NCBI GenBank assembly: GCA_002421645.1
Contig: DIST01000010.1
Coordinates: 1 to 40,359 of the forward strand
Length of the DNA: 40,359 nucleotides
Source: Flavobacterium sp. UBA6203
GTDB lineage: Bacteria > Bacteroidota > Bacteroidia > Flavobacteriales > Flavobacteriaceae
Direction: 5' to 3'
Shown: piece by piece, positions 19,230-27,054 of the stretch
How positions within the stretch are numbered: position 1 is the first letter of the stretch
Layout: each line of letters starts with the position of its first letter
The notes under the pieces: model-generated
Seen by the model: the letters and a program-made list of their open reading frames with translations, nothing else
Database searches by the model: none
What the model was told of the DNA's origin: nothing
Translations under genes and position numbers: made by a program

Positions 19230-20243
19230 ATGAATTTCCTTCGAAAAATACTTTTCCCTTTAGCCTTTTTGTATTGGCTTATTACGTTTATCCGAAATTG
19301 GCTTTACGATAAAGGCATTTTCAAAAGTTATTCCTTTAATGTTCCAATAATTGCTGTTGGAAATTTAAGCGTTGGTGGAACTGGAAAAACACCTCAAATC
19401 GAATATTTAATTCGTTTACTATCTGATAAATATAAAGTCGCGGTTCTGAGTCGTGGTTACAAACGAACTTCTGAAGGTTTTATTTTGGCGGACGAAAACG
19501 CAACTGCGAGTTCTATTGGTGATGAACCATTTCAGTTTTTTTCGAAATTTCCGAATATTCAAGTAGCGGTTGATGCTAATCGTAAAAACGGAATTGAAAA
19601 TTTACAACAACTTCCAAATAAACCAGACGTCATTTTATTAGACGACGCTTTTCAACACAGAAAAGTAAAAGCTGGTTTTTATATTTTACTTACAGCTTAC
19701 GATGATTTGTTTTGCGATGACTATATTTTACCTTTCGGGAATTTACGCGAACCGTCTTCAGGTAAAAAACGTGCCGATATGATAATTGTCACAAAATGTC
19801 CAAATGATTTATCCGAAATTGCGCAGCAGAAAATCAGAGAAAAACTCAAGGTAAAGCAACAAGTTTTCTTCACCACAATTCAATACGATGATTATGTTTT
19901 TGGAAATGAGAATCAATTATTAGTTTCCGAAATTCAATCCGAGAGTAAAGTTTTGGTTGCCGGAATTGCAAAACCTAAATTATTTTTCGATTTTCTAAAA
20001 AGTGAGAATGATGAAACTTTGGTATTTCCAGATCATCATCATTTTTCAAATCAAGATTGTGAGCAAATTTTGGCTAAAGCCAACGGAAGAAAAATAATTA
20101 CAACAGAAAAAGATTTTGTTCGTTTAAACGGATTATTGCCAAAAGAGCAATTGTTCTATTTACCAATAAAATCAACTTTTTTAAATACAAACATTGATAA
20201 AACGATAGAAGATTATGTGGGACAAAGTTCAAGAAACAGTTAG
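19230..20243 (+). CDS. lpxK: Tetraacyldisaccharide 4'-kinase LpxK
   Basis: LpxK phosphorylates the 4' position of the lipid A disaccharide precursor at the inner membrane. The 337-residue protein has a hydrophobic N-terminal anchor at about residues 8-24, a Walker A loop GNLSVGGTGKTP (residues 44-55), and the family motif LDDAFQHRKV near residue 138. Length is normal. The gene overlaps the start of the following phosphorylase gene by 29 bases, suggesting translational coupling. An intact lipid A pathway gene indicates a Gram-negative envelope. Confidence 0.95.
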   Translation: MNFLRKILFPLAFLYWLITFIRNWLYDKGIFKSYSFNVPIIAVGNLSVGGTGKTPQIEYLIRLLSDKYKVAVLSRGYKRTSEGFILADENATASSIGDEPFQFFSKFPNIQVAVDANRKNGIENLQQLPNKPDVILLDDAFQHRKVKAGFYILLTAYDDLFCDDYILPFGNLREPSSGKKRADMIIVTKCPNDLSEIAQQKIREKLKVKQQVFFTTIQYDDYVFGNENQLLVSEIQSESKVLVAGIAKPKLFFDFLKSENDETLVFPDHHHFSNQDCEQILAKANGRKIITTEKDFVRLNGLLPKEQLFYLPIKSTFLNTNIDKTIEDYVGQSSRNS

Positions 20244-21027
20244 TTACATTAAAAATAAAACCAATTTCACTCCAGAATACGGCGTGATTTTAGGTTCAGG
20301 ATTAGGCGGATTTACAGAAGATATTAGCATTGAACATACTTTACCTTATACGGAAATTCCAAATTTTCCTGTATCCACAGTTCAAGGTCATAAAGGCGCT
20401 TTAGTTTTTGGAACGATTCAAGGGAAAAAAGTAGTAGCTATGCAAGGGCGTTTTCATTTCTATGAAGGATATGATATGAAACAAGTTACGTTTCCGGTTC
20501 GTGTAATGAAATATTTAGGGGTTGAAAAACTAATTGTTTCAAATGCATCTGGAGGAGTTAATCCAGAATATGTTGTTGGAGATGTAGTAATTATAACAGA
20601 TCATATTAATATGATGCCTGAACATCCTTTGAGAGGACATAACGATGAGCGTTTTGGACCAAGATTCGTAAATATGAGCGAACCATATTCTAAAGCAATG
20701 ATTGAAAAATCATTTGAATTAGCAGAGGATTTAAATATCTATCTTAAAACAGGAATTTACTTAGGTTTACAAGGCCCAACATTTGAAACGCTTGCTGAAT
20801 ACAAAATGGTAAAAGCTGTAGGAGCAGATTGTGTTGGTATGTCAACCGTTCCTGAAGTTATTGTGGCACGTCACATGAATATGGAATGCTTTGGCGTTTC
20901 TGTAATTACCGATATGGGTGATGAAGATAATATCGAAGAAGTAAACCATGAAGAGGTTTTACAAGCGGCTCAAAAGGCAGAACCTCATGTAAGAAATCTA
21001 ATTAAGAATTTGGTTGCTCAGTACTAG
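20215..21027 (+). CDS. Purine-nucleoside phosphorylase (trimeric type)
   Basis: The enzyme splits purine nucleosides with phosphate into base and ribose 1-phosphate in purine salvage. The 270-residue protein has the trimeric PNP signatures: GSGLGGF (about residues 27-33), QGHKG, GRFHFYEGY, SNASGGVNP near residues 114-122, GPTFET near 185, and VGMSTVPE (about 202-209). It starts within lpxK (29-base overlap). Its 3' end overlaps the convergent histidine kinase gene by 26 bases, so both stops lie inside the other reading frame. The symbol is left blank because usage varies between punA, pnp and deoD. Confidence 0.93.
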   Translation: MWDKVQETVSYIKNKTNFTPEYGVILGSGLGGFTEDISIEHTLPYTEIPNFPVSTVQGHKGALVFGTIQGKKVVAMQGRFHFYEGYDMKQVTFPVRVMKYLGVEKLIVSNASGGVNPEYVVGDVVIITDHINMMPEHPLRGHNDERFGPRFVNMSEPYSKAMIEKSFELAEDLNIYLKTGIYLGLQGPTFETLAEYKMVKAVGADCVGMSTVPEVIVARHMNMECFGVSVITDMGDEDNIEEVNHEEVLQAAQKAEPHVRNLIKNLVAQY

Positions 21028-23212
21028 TTAAGTATTTAGTTACCACATTATAGAAATGCTCTGGTTCAAAAGGTTTGGTGATTACTTCATTCATACCATA
21101 GGACAAGAGCATTTCTCTATTTTCATTCAGAGAGATTGCAGTTAATGCTACAATAGGAGTACAAGTGTTGAATTTTCTGATTTCACTAGTAGCCTCAGTT
21201 CCATTTATGCCTGGAAGGTGAACATCCATAAGGATTAAATCATAGTTGTTAATTTTAGCTTCTTCAATTGCATCTTCTCCATTGTCGATAATTTTACATG
21301 AAATCCCTCTTTTTTCTAACATTTTCTGTGTAATCATCTGATTAATTTTATTATCCTCAACTAACAGTACTTTTTTCTCAATAAAAATGGATTGATGAGG
21401 TTTTATAACTTCATCTTTAGTTTGATTATCTATACCTTTTTCAAATTGTAGCTCAAAACTAAAAGTACTTCCTTTTCCAGATTCACTGTGAAGATGAATT
21501 TGACTGCCCATCAATTCTAATATTTTCTTAACAATCGAAAGTCCAAGTCCAGTTCCGCCGTAAGTTCTATTTATCTCAACAGAACCTTGACTAAAACTGT
21601 CAAAAATAGCATCTTGCTTATCTTTTGGTATACCTATTCCATTGTCTTTAATTTCGAAATAGATAGTTAGATTATTATTTGTTTCATTTTTCTTTTTAAT
21701 TGTACACCATACATCACCATTTTTACTGAACTTTATTGCGTTGTTAAGTAAGTTGATTAAAATTTGAGATAATTTTGTTGGATCGCCTTTTAAATTACAA
21801 TCAATTGTTTCATCAAAATTTAAATGACATTTTATGTTGTTCTCATGAATGAATTCTTTGAAAGAAATCACAATGTTTTTAGTTAATTCAGATAAGTTAA
21901 AATTGATTTTTTCAATTACTACTTTGTCAGACTCTAAACGATTGATTTCTAAAATATCATTAATGAAGTTAAGTAAGTAATTTCCTGAAAATTCAAGTGA
22001 TTTTAAATAGTTTAATTGACTTGCTTTTGGTTTTTCTTGAAGCAAAAGATAAGTAATACCATTAATTGCATTTAAAGGAGTTCTTAATTCATGACTAACT
22101 GTTGATAAAAAATCAGCCCTAGCTTTAGATGCGCTTTCCGCTTTTTCTTTTTCAATTGTAAGTTCTTTGTTTTTTTCCTTTAAAAGTTTATTGGTACTAA
22201 TTCTAATTTTATTGTTTTTATATAAGGATAGACTTAGTAACGATAAAATGGATATCAAAGCAATACTTAAAATACTTATCAATTTTGAAAAACGTAATGT
22301 CTTTTGCTGGCTTTTTTTTTCTTTATCTAATTGTTCAATTGTTTTGAGTTGTTTGTCAAACTGAATTTTGTCAACTGTAGTTTCTGCAACATTATTTGTG
22401 TAATATTTTTCAATAGAATCCGTAAGGTTTATATACTTTTTCAAATAAAAATTCGCACTTATTGTATTTTTGTTTTTTTCATAACTATTACTTAATAGCT
22501 TATAAATGCGTTTAGTTAATTGTATATCATTATTACTGTTTTCGTTTGTTTGATTAGCTAGATTTAAATAATTAATCGCTGTTGAATAATTTTTCTTTAT
22601 AATTTCAATTTCACCTAATTGAATGTAAGCCTCAGTTTTAGTGCTTAATAAAGCATCATCGCTAATGTTTTCTGTTACATTTTTTAAAATCTCAATGGCT
22701 TCATTGTATTGTCTTTTTTCTTTTTTTATTATGGCTTTTTGGAGGTTAATTAACTCTATAGCTTCTAAAAAATTTAATTTTTTATAAATATCTGTTGCTT
22801 TTTCAAAATATATTTCAGCAAAAGAGATGTTGTTTTTTTTAAGATAACATTTGCCAAGCCCATAATAAGAAAGGGCTATATTAGAACTAGGCTCATTTTT
22901 ATTGTAAATATTTATGGCTCTTATATAGTAATCAATAGCTAAATTATTTTTTTCTAATTCATAAAAAATTATGGCTAATTGAAGATAGGAATCCGCAAGT
23001 TTGTCTTTTGAGTTGTTTTTTTTTGCGTAATCAATTGCTTTTTCTGTATATAGAATAGCATTGGTGTATGATTTTTTAGCTTCTTTATTGAAGAGTCCTA
23101 TTTCTAAATAATAATCAGTATTATCACTTATTTTCCCTTCATTTTTATAAACAGACTGTGTATAACTGTTTGAAGTTATTAATAAAATAAGTATGACAAG
23201 TCGCTTTATCAA
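21002..23212 (-). CDS. Hybrid sensor histidine kinase with TPR periplasmic domain
   Basis: The 736-residue product is a membrane sensor. Order of domains: signal peptide (residues 1-19); a helical region of TPR repeats to about residue 270, probably periplasmic; a transmembrane helix at about 310-332; a coiled coil; HisKA with H374 in SHELRTPLNAI; HATPase with NAIKFSKNGDVW, DNGIGIPKD and GTGLGLSIV; and a C-terminal receiver with phosphoacceptor D663 in ILMDVHLPG and the later KPF motif. The start is TTG 23212, since no ATG in the signal peptide region fits. The receiver is on the same chain and no output domain is present, so signal is probably passed to another protein. The stop overlaps the convergent phosphorylase gene. 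Confidence 0.92.
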   Translation of the reverse strand: MIKRLVILILLITSNSYTQSVYKNEGKISDNTDYYLEIGLFNKEAKKSYTNAILYTEKAIDYAKKNNSKDKLADSYLQLAIIFYELEKNNLAIDYYIRAINIYNKNEPSSNIALSYYGLGKCYLKKNNISFAEIYFEKATDIYKKLNFLEAIELINLQKAIIKKEKRQYNEAIEILKNVTENISDDALLSTKTEAYIQLGEIEIIKKNYSTAINYLNLANQTNENSNNDIQLTKRIYKLLSNSYEKNKNTISANFYLKKYINLTDSIEKYYTNNVAETTVDKIQFDKQLKTIEQLDKEKKSQQKTLRFSKLISILSIALISILSLLSLSLYKNNKIRISTNKLLKEKNKELTIEKEKAESASKARADFLSTVSHELRTPLNAINGITYLLLQEKPKASQLNYLKSLEFSGNYLLNFINDILEINRLESDKVVIEKINFNLSELTKNIVISFKEFIHENNIKCHLNFDETIDCNLKGDPTKLSQILINLLNNAIKFSKNGDVWCTIKKKNETNNNLTIYFEIKDNGIGIPKDKQDAIFDSFSQGSVEINRTYGGTGLGLSIVKKILELMGSQIHLHSESGKGSTFSFELQFEKGIDNQTKDEVIKPHQSIFIEKKVLLVEDNKINQMITQKMLEKRGISCKIIDNGEDAIEEAKINNYDLILMDVHLPGINGTEATSEIRKFNTCTPIVALTAISLNENREMLLSYGMNEVITKPFEPEHFYNVVTKYLTSTEQPNS

Positions 23213-23270
23213 GAAAAGTAGAGTTAAATTTAACCCTGCAATTTAAAGTTTTTTGGCGATAATAAAAACT

Positions 23271-24269
23271 TTATTTTTTAGAAACGAATGTAATTAAGTC
23301 AATTAATCGAGAAGAATAACCAATTTCGTTGTCGTACCAGCCCACAATTTTAACCATTTTGTCGATTACAGATGTTAATTGGGCATCAAATAAACATGAA
23401 TTTCTATTTCCGATAATATCCACAGAAACTATTGGATCTTCAGTATAATCTAAGATTCCTTTAAAATTAGTTTCAGCAGCTTTTTTAAATGCTTGATTGA
23501 TTTCTTCAATAGAAACTTGGCGTTTCACATTGAAAGTAATATCCGTCAATGAACCATCAGGAACCGGAACTCGAATACCACAACCACCGATTTTTCCATC
23601 TAATTCAGGAAATATTTTTGTCAATGCTTTTGCTGCTCCAGTTGTTGTTGGAACAATAGATTGTGCTGCACCACGAGCTCTGCGTAAATCTTTATGCGGT
23701 TGGTCGTGTAAACTTTGGTCGGTAGTGTAGGAGTGAACTGTTGTGATGTAGGCTTGCTCAATTTCGCACAATTCCTGAATAATTTTAATCATCGGAGCGG
23801 CATTGTTGGTGGTACAACTTGCGTTGGAAATAATGATTTCGCTTCCGTCTAAAATGTGTTCGTTTACCCCTAAAACAACGGTTTTGATTTCATCCACTTC
23901 AGATGGCGCGGAAAGAATTACTTTTTTCGCTCCAGCTAAAATATGTTGGTTAATTTCTTTAAACGTTTTGAATTTTCCCGTCGACTCGATAACAATATCA
24001 ACGTTTAGCGATTTCCAATCTAAATTTTTGATTTCTCTTTCGTGAAAAAACAAATAGGATTTAGCATCAATACTAATAGAATCTTCAGAAAATGAAACTT
24101 TATGATTCAGAACCCCGTGAATGCTATCATATTTTACCAAATGCGCCATTGTTTTGTTATCGGCAATGTCGTTGATGGCAACTACTTCAATAGTAGGATG
24201 ATTCAAAAGCAATCGGAACAAATTACGTCCAATTCTTCCAAAACCATTAATAGCAATTCGTGTTTTCAT
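23271..24269 (-). CDS. gap: Glyceraldehyde-3-phosphate dehydrogenase
   Basis: This is type I GAPDH, the glycolytic enzyme that oxidises glyceraldehyde 3-phosphate with phosphate. The 332-residue product has the N-terminal Rossmann motif INGFGRIGRN (residues 7-16), catalytic C152 in SNASCTTNN, H179 in TVHSYTTDQ, and the GGCGIRVPVPDGS segment. D34 after the second beta strand favours NAD+ over NADP+. The 103-base gap to lipA holds word-like repeats and a hairpin. No confident promoter was found. Confidence 0.96.
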   Translation of the reverse strand: MKTRIAINGFGRIGRNLFRLLLNHPTIEVVAINDIADNKTMAHLVKYDSIHGVLNHKVSFSEDSISIDAKSYLFFHEREIKNLDWKSLNVDIVIESTGKFKTFKEINQHILAGAKKVILSAPSEVDEIKTVVLGVNEHILDGSEIIISNASCTTNNAAPMIKIIQELCEIEQAYITTVHSYTTDQSLHDQPHKDLRRARGAAQSIVPTTTGAAKALTKIFPELDGKIGGCGIRVPVPDGSLTDITFNVKRQVSIEEINQAFKKAAETNFKGILDYTEDPIVSVDIIGNRNSCLFDAQLTSVIDKMVKIVGWYDNEIGYSSRLIDLITFVSKK

Positions 24270-24275
24270 TCTTGA

Positions 24276-24347
24276 GTTTAAAAGTTTAAGTGTTTAAAAG
24301 TTTAAAAGGAAATGAAGTTTAGAAGTTTTGCCAACCCTTTTAAACTT
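24276..24347. repeat. Tandem word-like repeats and inverted repeat between gap and lipA
   Basis: GTTTAAAAG recurs at 24276-24284, 24292-24300 and 24300-24308, with GTTTAAG between. A distant complement, CCTTTTAAACTT (24336-24347), pairs perfectly with AAGTTTAAAAGG (24298-24309), giving a 12-base-pair stem with a 26-base loop. A further CCTTTTAAC, CCTCATAACC run continues to 24370. The stem could act as a terminator for lipA, which reads into it, but it also fits the general repeat style of this genome. Confidence 0.55.
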
Positions 24348-24372
24348 ACAACCTTTTAACCTCATAACCTTT

Positions 24373-25248
24373 TTAATTAATATGTTTCTCCGCATGATAA
24401 GACGAACGCACTAAAGCGCCACTTTCCACATGTCTAAAACCTAATTCTTTTCCGATTTTTTCGTATTTCGCAAATTGTTCTGGTGTGATGTATTCTTTAA
24501 CTGGTAAATGTTTTTTACTTGGTTGTAAATATTGACCAATCGTAACAATATCAACTTTTGCATCGGCTAAATCATGTAAAACTTGAATCACTTCTTCTTC
24601 CGTTTCACCTAAACCTAACATAATACCCGATTTTGTTCTTTTGATGCCTTGTTCTTTCAAATAACGCAACACTTCCAAACTTTTCTCATATTTTGCTTGA
24701 ATACGAACTTCACGAGTTAAACGTTTTACGGTTTCCATGTTGTGTGAAACTACTTCTGGAGCTACTTCGATAATTCTATCTAAATTTCTCGTGTTGCCTT
24801 GAAAATCTGGGATTAACGTTTCTAAAGTAGTGTTGGGATTCATTCGGCGAATAGCTTTCACAGTTTCTGCCCAAATAATAGAACCCATATCTTTTAAATC
24901 ATCACGATCCACGCTAGTAATTACCGCATGTTTGATATTCATAATTTTGATAGAACGCGCTACTTTTTCAGGTTCGTCCCAATCCACATCTTCAGGACGA
25001 CCTGTTTTTACGCCGCAAAAGCCGCACGAACGGGTACAGATATTTCCCAAAATCATGAAAGTTGCAGTTCCTTCGCCCCAACATTCGCCCATATTAGGAC
25101 AGCTTCCCGAAGTACAAATCGTATTCAGTTTGTATTTGTCTACTAAACCTCTAAGTTCGGTGTAGTTTTTACCTGTTGGTAATTTTACGCGCAACCATTT
25201 TGGTTTGGGTTCTCTTGGTGGAAAAACATTGTCAATAGCCGTGTCCAT
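24373..25248 (-). CDS. lipA: Lipoyl synthase
   Basis: LipA inserts two sulfur atoms into octanoyl groups on the E2 and GcvH proteins, using two iron-sulfur clusters and S-adenosylmethionine. The start is ATG 25248 ([11 protein letters not shown], 291 residues); a TTG seven codons upstream lies in the -7 promoter box and is unlikely. The auxiliary cluster motif has C45, C50 and C56 ([12 protein letters not shown]), and the radical-SAM motif has C71, C75 and C78 (CTRSCGFC). The C-terminal RSSY motif needed for the auxiliary cluster serine is present. A TATCTTTG box lies 18 bases upstream. Confidence 0.96.
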   Translation of the reverse strand: MDTAIDNVFPPREPKPKWLRVKLPTGKNYTELRGLVDKYKLNTICTSGSCPNMGECWGEGTATFMILGNICTRSCGFCGVKTGRPEDVDWDEPEKVARSIKIMNIKHAVITSVDRDDLKDMGSIIWAETVKAIRRMNPNTTLETLIPDFQGNTRNLDRIIEVAPEVVSHNMETVKRLTREVRIQAKYEKSLEVLRYLKEQGIKRTKSGIMLGLGETEEEVIQVLHDLADAKVDIVTIGQYLQPSKKHLPVKEYITPEQFAKYEKIGKELGFRHVESGALVRSSYHAEKHIN

Positions 25249-25266
25249 AATCAAAATTTTGATAGG

Positions 25267-25274
25267 CAAAGATA
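25267..25274 (-). promoter_or_regulatory. Bacteroidetes -7 promoter box for lipA
   Basis: On the minus strand this reads TATCTTTG, a perfect TAnnTTTG match, ending 18 bases before the lipA ATG. No clear -33 box is seen; the upstream DNA consists of ATTTAGA repeats. Confidence 0.5.
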
Positions 25275-25278
25275 CGAT

Positions 25279-25316
25279 TAGAAATTTAGAATTTAGAAGT
25301 AAGAATTTAGAAAATG
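25279..25316. repeat. ATTTAGA word-like repeats upstream of lipA
   Basis: ATTTAGA occurs three times at 25284-25290, 25291-25297 and 25305-25311, separated by A/G-rich letters. It is an imperfect, short-period repeat of the same style as others in this window. Confidence 0.5.
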
Positions 25317-25323
25317 AATAAAC

Positions 25324-25346
25324 TTTAGGAAAGTTTTAGGAAATGT
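25324..25346. repeat. 23-bp direct repeat, left copy
   Basis: The 23 bases at 25324-25346 (beginning TTTAGGAAAG, ending GGAAATGT) are identical to 26459-26481, in the same orientation. Bases on either side differ. Each copy contains TTTAGGAAA twice. The copies bound a segment of about 1.1 kb containing a structured GC-rich element and one lipoprotein gene. Confidence 0.85.
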
Positions 25347-25350
25347 TTTT

Positions 25351-25452
25351 GGGCGTTACCACAAGGGTCAGGCTATCCGCACTCGCTTTTTATAAAAAAC
25401 TTTTATTAGTTTTTTATAAAAGAGCTCAAACAAATGCTCCTATCCTTAACGC
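25351..25452 (+). ncRNA. GC-rich structured element, candidate Flavo-1-like RNA
   Basis: This 102-base element stands out from AT-rich surroundings. GCGTTA (25353-25358) pairs with TAACGC (25447-25452) to close it. Inside, ACC/GGT can form a small hairpin (near 25358-25368), and TTTTATAAAAAAC (25388-25400) pairs perfectly with GTTTTTTATAAAA (25409-25421). The segments GGGCGTTACC, AGGGTCAGGCTATCCGC and TATCCTTAACGC match a repeated flavobacterial sequence I remember; I suspect the Flavo-1 RNA motif, a conserved structured RNA of unknown function in Flavobacteria. I could not compare it with the published model. A REP-like DNA element is an alternative. Strand is given as the orientation in which I recall the motif. 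Confidence 0.55.
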
Positions 25453-25528
25453 AAAATGGTTTTCAGTTGAATTAAAATTTTAAATGTTTTGTATGAATAT
25501 TTTTAAACTCTTTAACACGATAAATAAC

Positions 25529-26392
25529 TTATTCTATTTCTGGTAAGCCAATCATTAACCTTGCTTCATTCGTAGCTTTTTTATCTGTAGGTGGTACATT
25601 TCTATAAGTAGCATAATATGTAAATGGAATTATATCACTATCAACAACAATTTTATGATCAACCATACCTCCATAAATAACTGGAGGACACTTACCTTTC
25701 TTTAATTCATCCAACAAGAAAGGTTGAATTTCATTAAAAAATGAGAGACTAATATGTTTTAATAGAACAGACAATGTAGATAACTTATATTCATTTCCTT
25801 CTATGTGTCCACCAATTAATTTCTGAGTAGGATAACCATATTTTTTAAAGATAAACCGTAACTTTTTTTCATTTTCTTTATCAATGGAATCAGTCTTAAC
25901 AATGTTTTTTTCAATCCTATACTTTTGATCGTAAAATAGCATTTGAGTTAATGAATCTCTTACATTGTAATTTATATTGCTATTGAATTTATTGAATTTT
26001 TCTTTCAATTTTTTATCTGAAATTCCAGAAAATTGCTTTAATTCAGGCCAAAATTTATTGTTGTAATTTGACAGATTACTGCCATATTCATCTACTAATA
26101 TATACATGATTTTTTTGACTTTCTTCTTATTCTTGAATTTCAATGCTAATTCACAATAAATATCTAATTCATTTATAAAAAGTGTCTGAATTGGTTCATA
26201 ATGATTGAATAAGCTGTCTAGTAAAAAGAAAGTTTTTTCATGCTCTCCTTTATCATATGCTTTTTTCGCCTTGTCTACAGATAAATAATAAGGTACATAG
26301 TTTTGATTTTTATCTCCAACTTTCGTGTAATTGCTTTTACAGGAATAAAAGAATAGAGTAAAAATTATTATCAAGAAAAATATTTTTTTCAT
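25529..26392 (-). CDS. Lipoprotein, DUF6624-like, function unknown
   Basis: The 287-residue protein has a lipoprotein signal peptide with the lipobox ending at C18 (FFYSC), so it should be anchored in the envelope. Residues about 35-130 are helical and TPR-like. The C-terminal half contains KKYGYPTQKLIGGHIEGNEY, then a VLLKHISLSFFNEIQP segment and YGGMVDHKIV, a pattern I associate tentatively with DUF6624 proteins. No catalytic motif was recognised. It lies between the two 23-bp direct repeats and is read from its own TACATTTG promoter box. It may be an insertion relative to related genomes. Confidence 0.65.
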   Translation of the reverse strand: MKKIFFLIIIFTLFFYSCKSNYTKVGDKNQNYVPYYLSVDKAKKAYDKGEHEKTFFLLDSLFNHYEPIQTLFINELDIYCELALKFKNKKKVKKIMYILVDEYGSNLSNYNNKFWPELKQFSGISDKKLKEKFNKFNSNINYNVRDSLTQMLFYDQKYRIEKNIVKTDSIDKENEKKLRFIFKKYGYPTQKLIGGHIEGNEYKLSTLSVLLKHISLSFFNEIQPFLLDELKKGKCPPVIYGGMVDHKIVVDSDIIPFTYYATYRNVPPTDKKATNEARLMIGLPEIE

Positions 26393-26411
26393 TTTAGATA
26401 TTTAAGATTCT

Positions 26412-26419
26412 CAAATGTA
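26412..26419 (-). promoter_or_regulatory. Bacteroidetes -7 promoter box for the lipoprotein gene
   Basis: On the minus strand this reads TACATTTG, a perfect TAnnTTTG match, ending 19 bases before the ATG at 26392. No -33 box was found at the expected spacing. Confidence 0.5.
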
Positions 26420-26458
26420 TTATTTCTTTATTGTTGTAGCTAAATACTTAAATAAATA

Positions 26459-26481
26459 TTTAGGAAAGTTTTAGGAAATGT
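26459..26481. repeat. 23-bp direct repeat, right copy
   Basis: Identical to 25324-25346 over 23 bases, same orientation. It lies just downstream of the sigma factor stop (26491) and 66 bases upstream of the lipoprotein start. Confidence 0.85.
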
Positions 26482-26490
26482 AAAGACTAA

Positions 26491-27054
26491 TTACTTTCCC
26501 GAAATAATCTCAGCCAATAATTTCTTAGCTCGAAGCAATTTAATTTTGATGTTATTTAGCGGTTCATCAATTTGTTCTGCCATTTCTTGATACGTCATTT
26601 CTTGAAAATAACGCATTTGAATAACTTCTTGATAAGCAGGTTTCAACTGTTTGATGTATTGTAGTAATTGGGCTAAATTTTGCTCGATAATCAATTCATC
26701 TTCGGCAGAATTGGAATCATCTGCCACACTGTAGGCTTGATGATCTTCTTCGTCATTCATTTCAATAAATAAAGACGATTTTTTTTTGCGAAGCATGTCG
26801 ATATGAACATTTTTTGCAATCGCAATTAGCCAAGTGTTAAACCCATATTCTGGATTATAAGTTGCGATTTTATCAAACGCTTTTGCGAAAGTTTCAATGA
26901 CAATGTCTTCTGTATCGGTTTCGTTTTCAGTACGTTTTAGCATGAATCCGTAAACTTCATTCCAGAAAAAATCCAATAAAAACGTGAAAGCAACTTGGTC
27001 TCCCTTTTTTGCTTTTTCAATGTTTTCTTGAATAATTACCGAATTTACTTCCAA
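26491..27054 (-). CDS. ECF-type RNA polymerase sigma factor
   Basis: This is a group 4 sigma factor of 187 residues when started at TTG 27054. Longer readings (to 27189) only translate the glycosyltransferase C-terminus in another frame and add non-family sequence. Region 2 is visible as DIVIETFAKAFDKI followed by FNTWLIAIAKNVHIDMLRK, and region 4 as YQEVIQMRYFQEMTYQEMAE with its helix-turn-helix. An acidic linker lies between them. The start overlaps the upstream glycosyltransferase stop by 10 bases, suggesting coupled translation. No anti-sigma gene is next to it, so control may be through the glycosyltransferase promoter. Confidence 0.9.
   Translation of the reverse strand: MEVNSVIIQENIEKAKKGDQVAFTFLLDFFWNEVYGFMLKRTENETDTEDIVIETFAKAFDKIATYNPEYGFNTWLIAIAKNVHIDMLRKKKSSLFIEMNDEEDHQAYSVADDSNSAEDELIIEQNLAQLLQYIKQLKPAYQEVIQMRYFQEMTYQEMAEQIDEPLNNIKIKLLRAKKLLAEIISGK

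Noticed and set aside
25347..26458. Insertion sequence or transposon between the 23-bp repeats
   Set aside because: No transposase gene and no terminal inverted repeats at the segment ends; only one lipoprotein gene and a structured element are present.
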